Source of the DNA: Candidatus Woesearchaeota archaeon
GTDB lineage: Archaea > Nanobdellota > Nanobdellia > Woesearchaeales > GW2011-AR9
Assembly (NCBI GenBank): GCA_016188105.1
Contig: JACPIL010000047.1
Coordinates: 1 to 6,018 of the forward strand
Direction of reading: 5' to 3'
Length of the DNA: 6,018 bases
Below, piece after piece: positions 4,619 to 6,018 of this stretch (position 1 is the stretch's first letter; every line of letters starts with the position of its first letter). The translations under genes and the position numbers were made by a program. The notes under the pieces were generated by a model that was not told where the DNA came from, searched no databases, and saw nothing but the letters and a program-made list of their open reading frames with translations.

Positions 4619-5935
4619 ATGAAACAATACGACGTAGCCATTATCGGAGCAGGAGTTACCGGAACTTCTCTACTTTATGTCTTAAGCAAATACACCAATG
4701 TCAAAAGCATGGTTCTGCTGGAAAAATATTCCGAGATCGCTGCCGTCAATTCTCAAAGAAACAATAACAGCCAAACCTTGCATTTCGGCGACATTGAAAC
4801 CAATTACAATCGGGAAAAAGCGGTCAAAGTAAATGAAGCGGCAGAGTTGGTAGCAGCATATCTGGAAACCATCGGTAAAAATGAAGGATTGCATCACCAG
4901 TCGCATAAGATGATATTAGCAGTTGGGGAGCATGAAGTTGCTGAATTGGAAAAAAGATATGAAGAGATTAAAGATATATTTCCAAAGCTTAGGAGATTGA
5001 CTAAAGATGAAATTGCTGATCTAGAACCAAAAGTGGTAGAAGGACGAGATCCAAATGAAAAATTGCTAGCTTTATGTACAGAAGACGGCTATGCAGTTGA
5101 TTTTGGGAAGCTTTCAGAATCATTTGTGAAACATGCCAAAGAGAGCGATAAGAACGTTGATGTCATCTTGCATAAAAAGATAAAAGAGATCCAGAAAAAC
5201 AAGAAAGGTTACAAAATAATTGCGGAAGGAAAGACCGTTGAGGCTGCCGCGGTTGTTGTGTGCGCCGGTTCACACAGCTTGATTTTCGCCCAGAAGTTGG
5301 GATATGGAACAGAATTAGGGTTATTACCGGTAGCAGGAAGTTTTTATTGCGCTAAGAACATGTTGAATGGAAAAGTGTATACCATGCAGCTAAAGAAGTT
5401 GCCATTTGCAGCTATCCACGGCGATCCAGATGTGAAAAATCCTGCAGAAACCAGATTTGGGCCAACTGCTAAGGTATTGCCTTTGTTAGAGCGGCACCAT
5501 TATAGTACTGTTCCTGATTTTATTAGGACTTCTGTATTTACAATTGATGGAATTGTAAGTTTGCTGAAGATTCTTGCTGATCCAACCTATTTTCGCTTCG
5601 TCTTAAAGAATTTTAGTTATGATCTGCCTTTTATTGGAAAAAGAATATTCGTGAAAGATGTGCAGAAAATCGTTCCTTCTGCGAAAGCCGACGATATTCA
5701 TCTAGGTAAAGGCATTGGTGGAATTAGGCCACAGATTGTGGATACTAAAAACAAAAAGATGAATATGGGCGAAGCCAAGATCGTAGGGGATAAGATTATT
5801 TTTAATGTTACTCCTTCACCTGGTGCTTCTGTCTGTCTGGATAACGCGAAGAATGATGCCAGGAAAGTAGTTGAATTCTTAGGAAAGAAGTCTAAGTTCG
5901 ATGAGAAGAGAATGAAGGAAGAGTTGAGACGTTAA
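4619..5935 (+). CDS. Malate:quinone oxidoreductase-like FAD-dependent oxidoreductase
   Basis: A 438-aa flavoprotein resembling malate:quinone oxidoreductase (Mqo), which oxidises malate to oxaloacetate at the membrane surface and reduces quinone. The N-terminal Rossmann motif IIGAGVTGTS (8-17) with an acidic ribose-binding E35 binds FAD. NNNSQTLHFGDIETNY (48-63) is the Mqo-type segment after it, followed by VVVCAGSHS (212-220), HGDPDV (267-272), FGPTAK (280-285), GIGGIRPQIVD (365-375) and the C-terminal FAD-contact NVTPSPGAS (396-404). There is no signal peptide or membrane helix, as usual for Mqo, which is a peripheral protein. The length is somewhat below typical Mqo. It is divergent from ccdA across 86 nt and probably leaderless. 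Related 2-hydroxyacid oxidases (for example L-2-hydroxyglutarate oxidase) share this fold, so the substrate is not certain. Confidence 0.85.
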   Translation: MKQYDVAIIGAGVTGTSLLYVLSKYTNVKSMVLLEKYSEIAAVNSQRNNNSQTLHFGDIETNYNREKAVKVNEAAELVAAYLETIGKNEGLHHQSHKMILAVGEHEVAELEKRYEEIKDIFPKLRRLTKDEIADLEPKVVEGRDPNEKLLALCTEDGYAVDFGKLSESFVKHAKESDKNVDVILHKKIKEIQKNKKGYKIIAEGKTVEAAAVVVCAGSHSLIFAQKLGYGTELGLLPVAGSFYCAKNMLNGKVYTMQLKKLPFAAIHGDPDVKNPAETRFGPTAKVLPLLERHHYSTVPDFIRTSVFTIDGIVSLLKILADPTYFRFVLKNFSYDLPFIGKRIFVKDVQKIVPSAKADDIHLGKGIGGIRPQIVDTKNKKMNMGEAKIVGDKIIFNVTPSPGASVCLDNAKNDARKVVEFLGKKSKFDEKRMKEELRR

Positions 5936-5967
5936 TTATAAGCAGGTCCTAATTACTAGAAAACACA

Positions 5968-5974
5968 TATAAAT
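5968..5974 (+). promoter_or_regulatory. TATA box of the gene entering at the right edge
   Basis: TATAAAT, 32-38 nt before the ATG at 6006. The predicted start site near 5996 gives a leader of about 10 nt that begins at the GAGGTGA ribosome site. Confidence 0.45.
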
Positions 5975-5996
5975 CTAAAGAATATCTTTTCATGTT

Positions 5997-6003
5997 GAGG
6001 TGA
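5997..6003 (+). promoter_or_regulatory. Shine-Dalgarno site (GAGGTGA) of the right-edge gene
   Basis: GAGGTGA lies 2 nt before the ATG at 6006 and 5 nt before the in-frame ATG at 6009. By spacing the second ATG is as likely to be the start as the first. Confidence 0.5.
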
Positions 6004-6005
6004 AA

Positions 6006-6018
6006 ATGATGGATTACA
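6006..6018 (+). CDS. Start of an unidentified gene (partial)
   Basis: Only four codons are visible (MMDY), too few to name a product. A TATA box and a strong GAGGTGA site at the expected distances indicate a real start. The ATG at 6009 is an equally good initiator. Confidence 0.5.

Noticed and set aside
1..6018. CRISPR array, insertion sequence, rRNA or tRNA gene
   Set aside because: No direct repeat series, transposase frame or recognisable structural RNA was found on either strand.

Overview
The window looks archaeal, probably from a small-genome or uncultivated (DPANN-like) lineage; that placement is inference. The evidence is in the promoters. AT-rich TATA boxes sit 22-31 nt upstream of four starts that lack a Shine-Dalgarno (SD) site (leaderless pattern). 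Four other starts have a GAGG/GAGGTG SD with the TATA box further upstream. Transketolase is split into two genes, as is usual in archaea but also seen in many bacteria. The DNA is AT-rich and the genes are tightly packed.

Layout. At the left edge, on the minus strand, lie the N-terminal transketolase subunit (76-948) and the first 23 codons of the C-terminal subunit (1-69). Upstream of them is a 28-residue Lys-rich microprotein ending in Cys-x-x-Cys (999-1085). Next is a non-coding stretch holding a near-perfect three-way-junction fold (1139-1224). A VKOR-family membrane thiol oxidase follows (1274-1693, minus). A divergent promoter region with two palindromes separates it from a plus-strand glutaredoxin-like gene (1821-2057). 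Convergent to that gene are two coupled small genes of unknown function (2102-2633, minus). Then comes a minus-strand operon: a CcdA-family membrane protein (3792-4532) overlaps by ATGA a membrane-anchored thioredoxin-like protein with a DipZ-type C-terminal domain (2677-3795). Divergent from ccdA is a malate:quinone-oxidoreductase-like flavoprotein (4619-5935, plus). A new plus-strand gene begins at the right edge (6006).

Theme. The centre of the window is an envelope thiol-redox locus. VKOR would put disulfides in, passing electrons to quinone. CcdA with the thioredoxin-like protein would carry reducing power outward. The glutaredoxin-like protein is a cytoplasmic dithiol carrier. The Mqo-like flavoprotein could feed the quinone pool that VKOR uses; this link is inference.

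Most notable. The CcdA protein appears circularly permuted: the segment that is normally the first membrane helix (SPCVLP) is at the C-terminus, and the protein starts at what is normally helix 2. Positive-inside charges predict both ends in the cytoplasm, which would explain why the thioredoxin-like partner is a separate protein with its own anchor rather than a C-terminal fusion as in DipZ. The three-way-junction element and the microprotein are the other items that standard annotation would miss.
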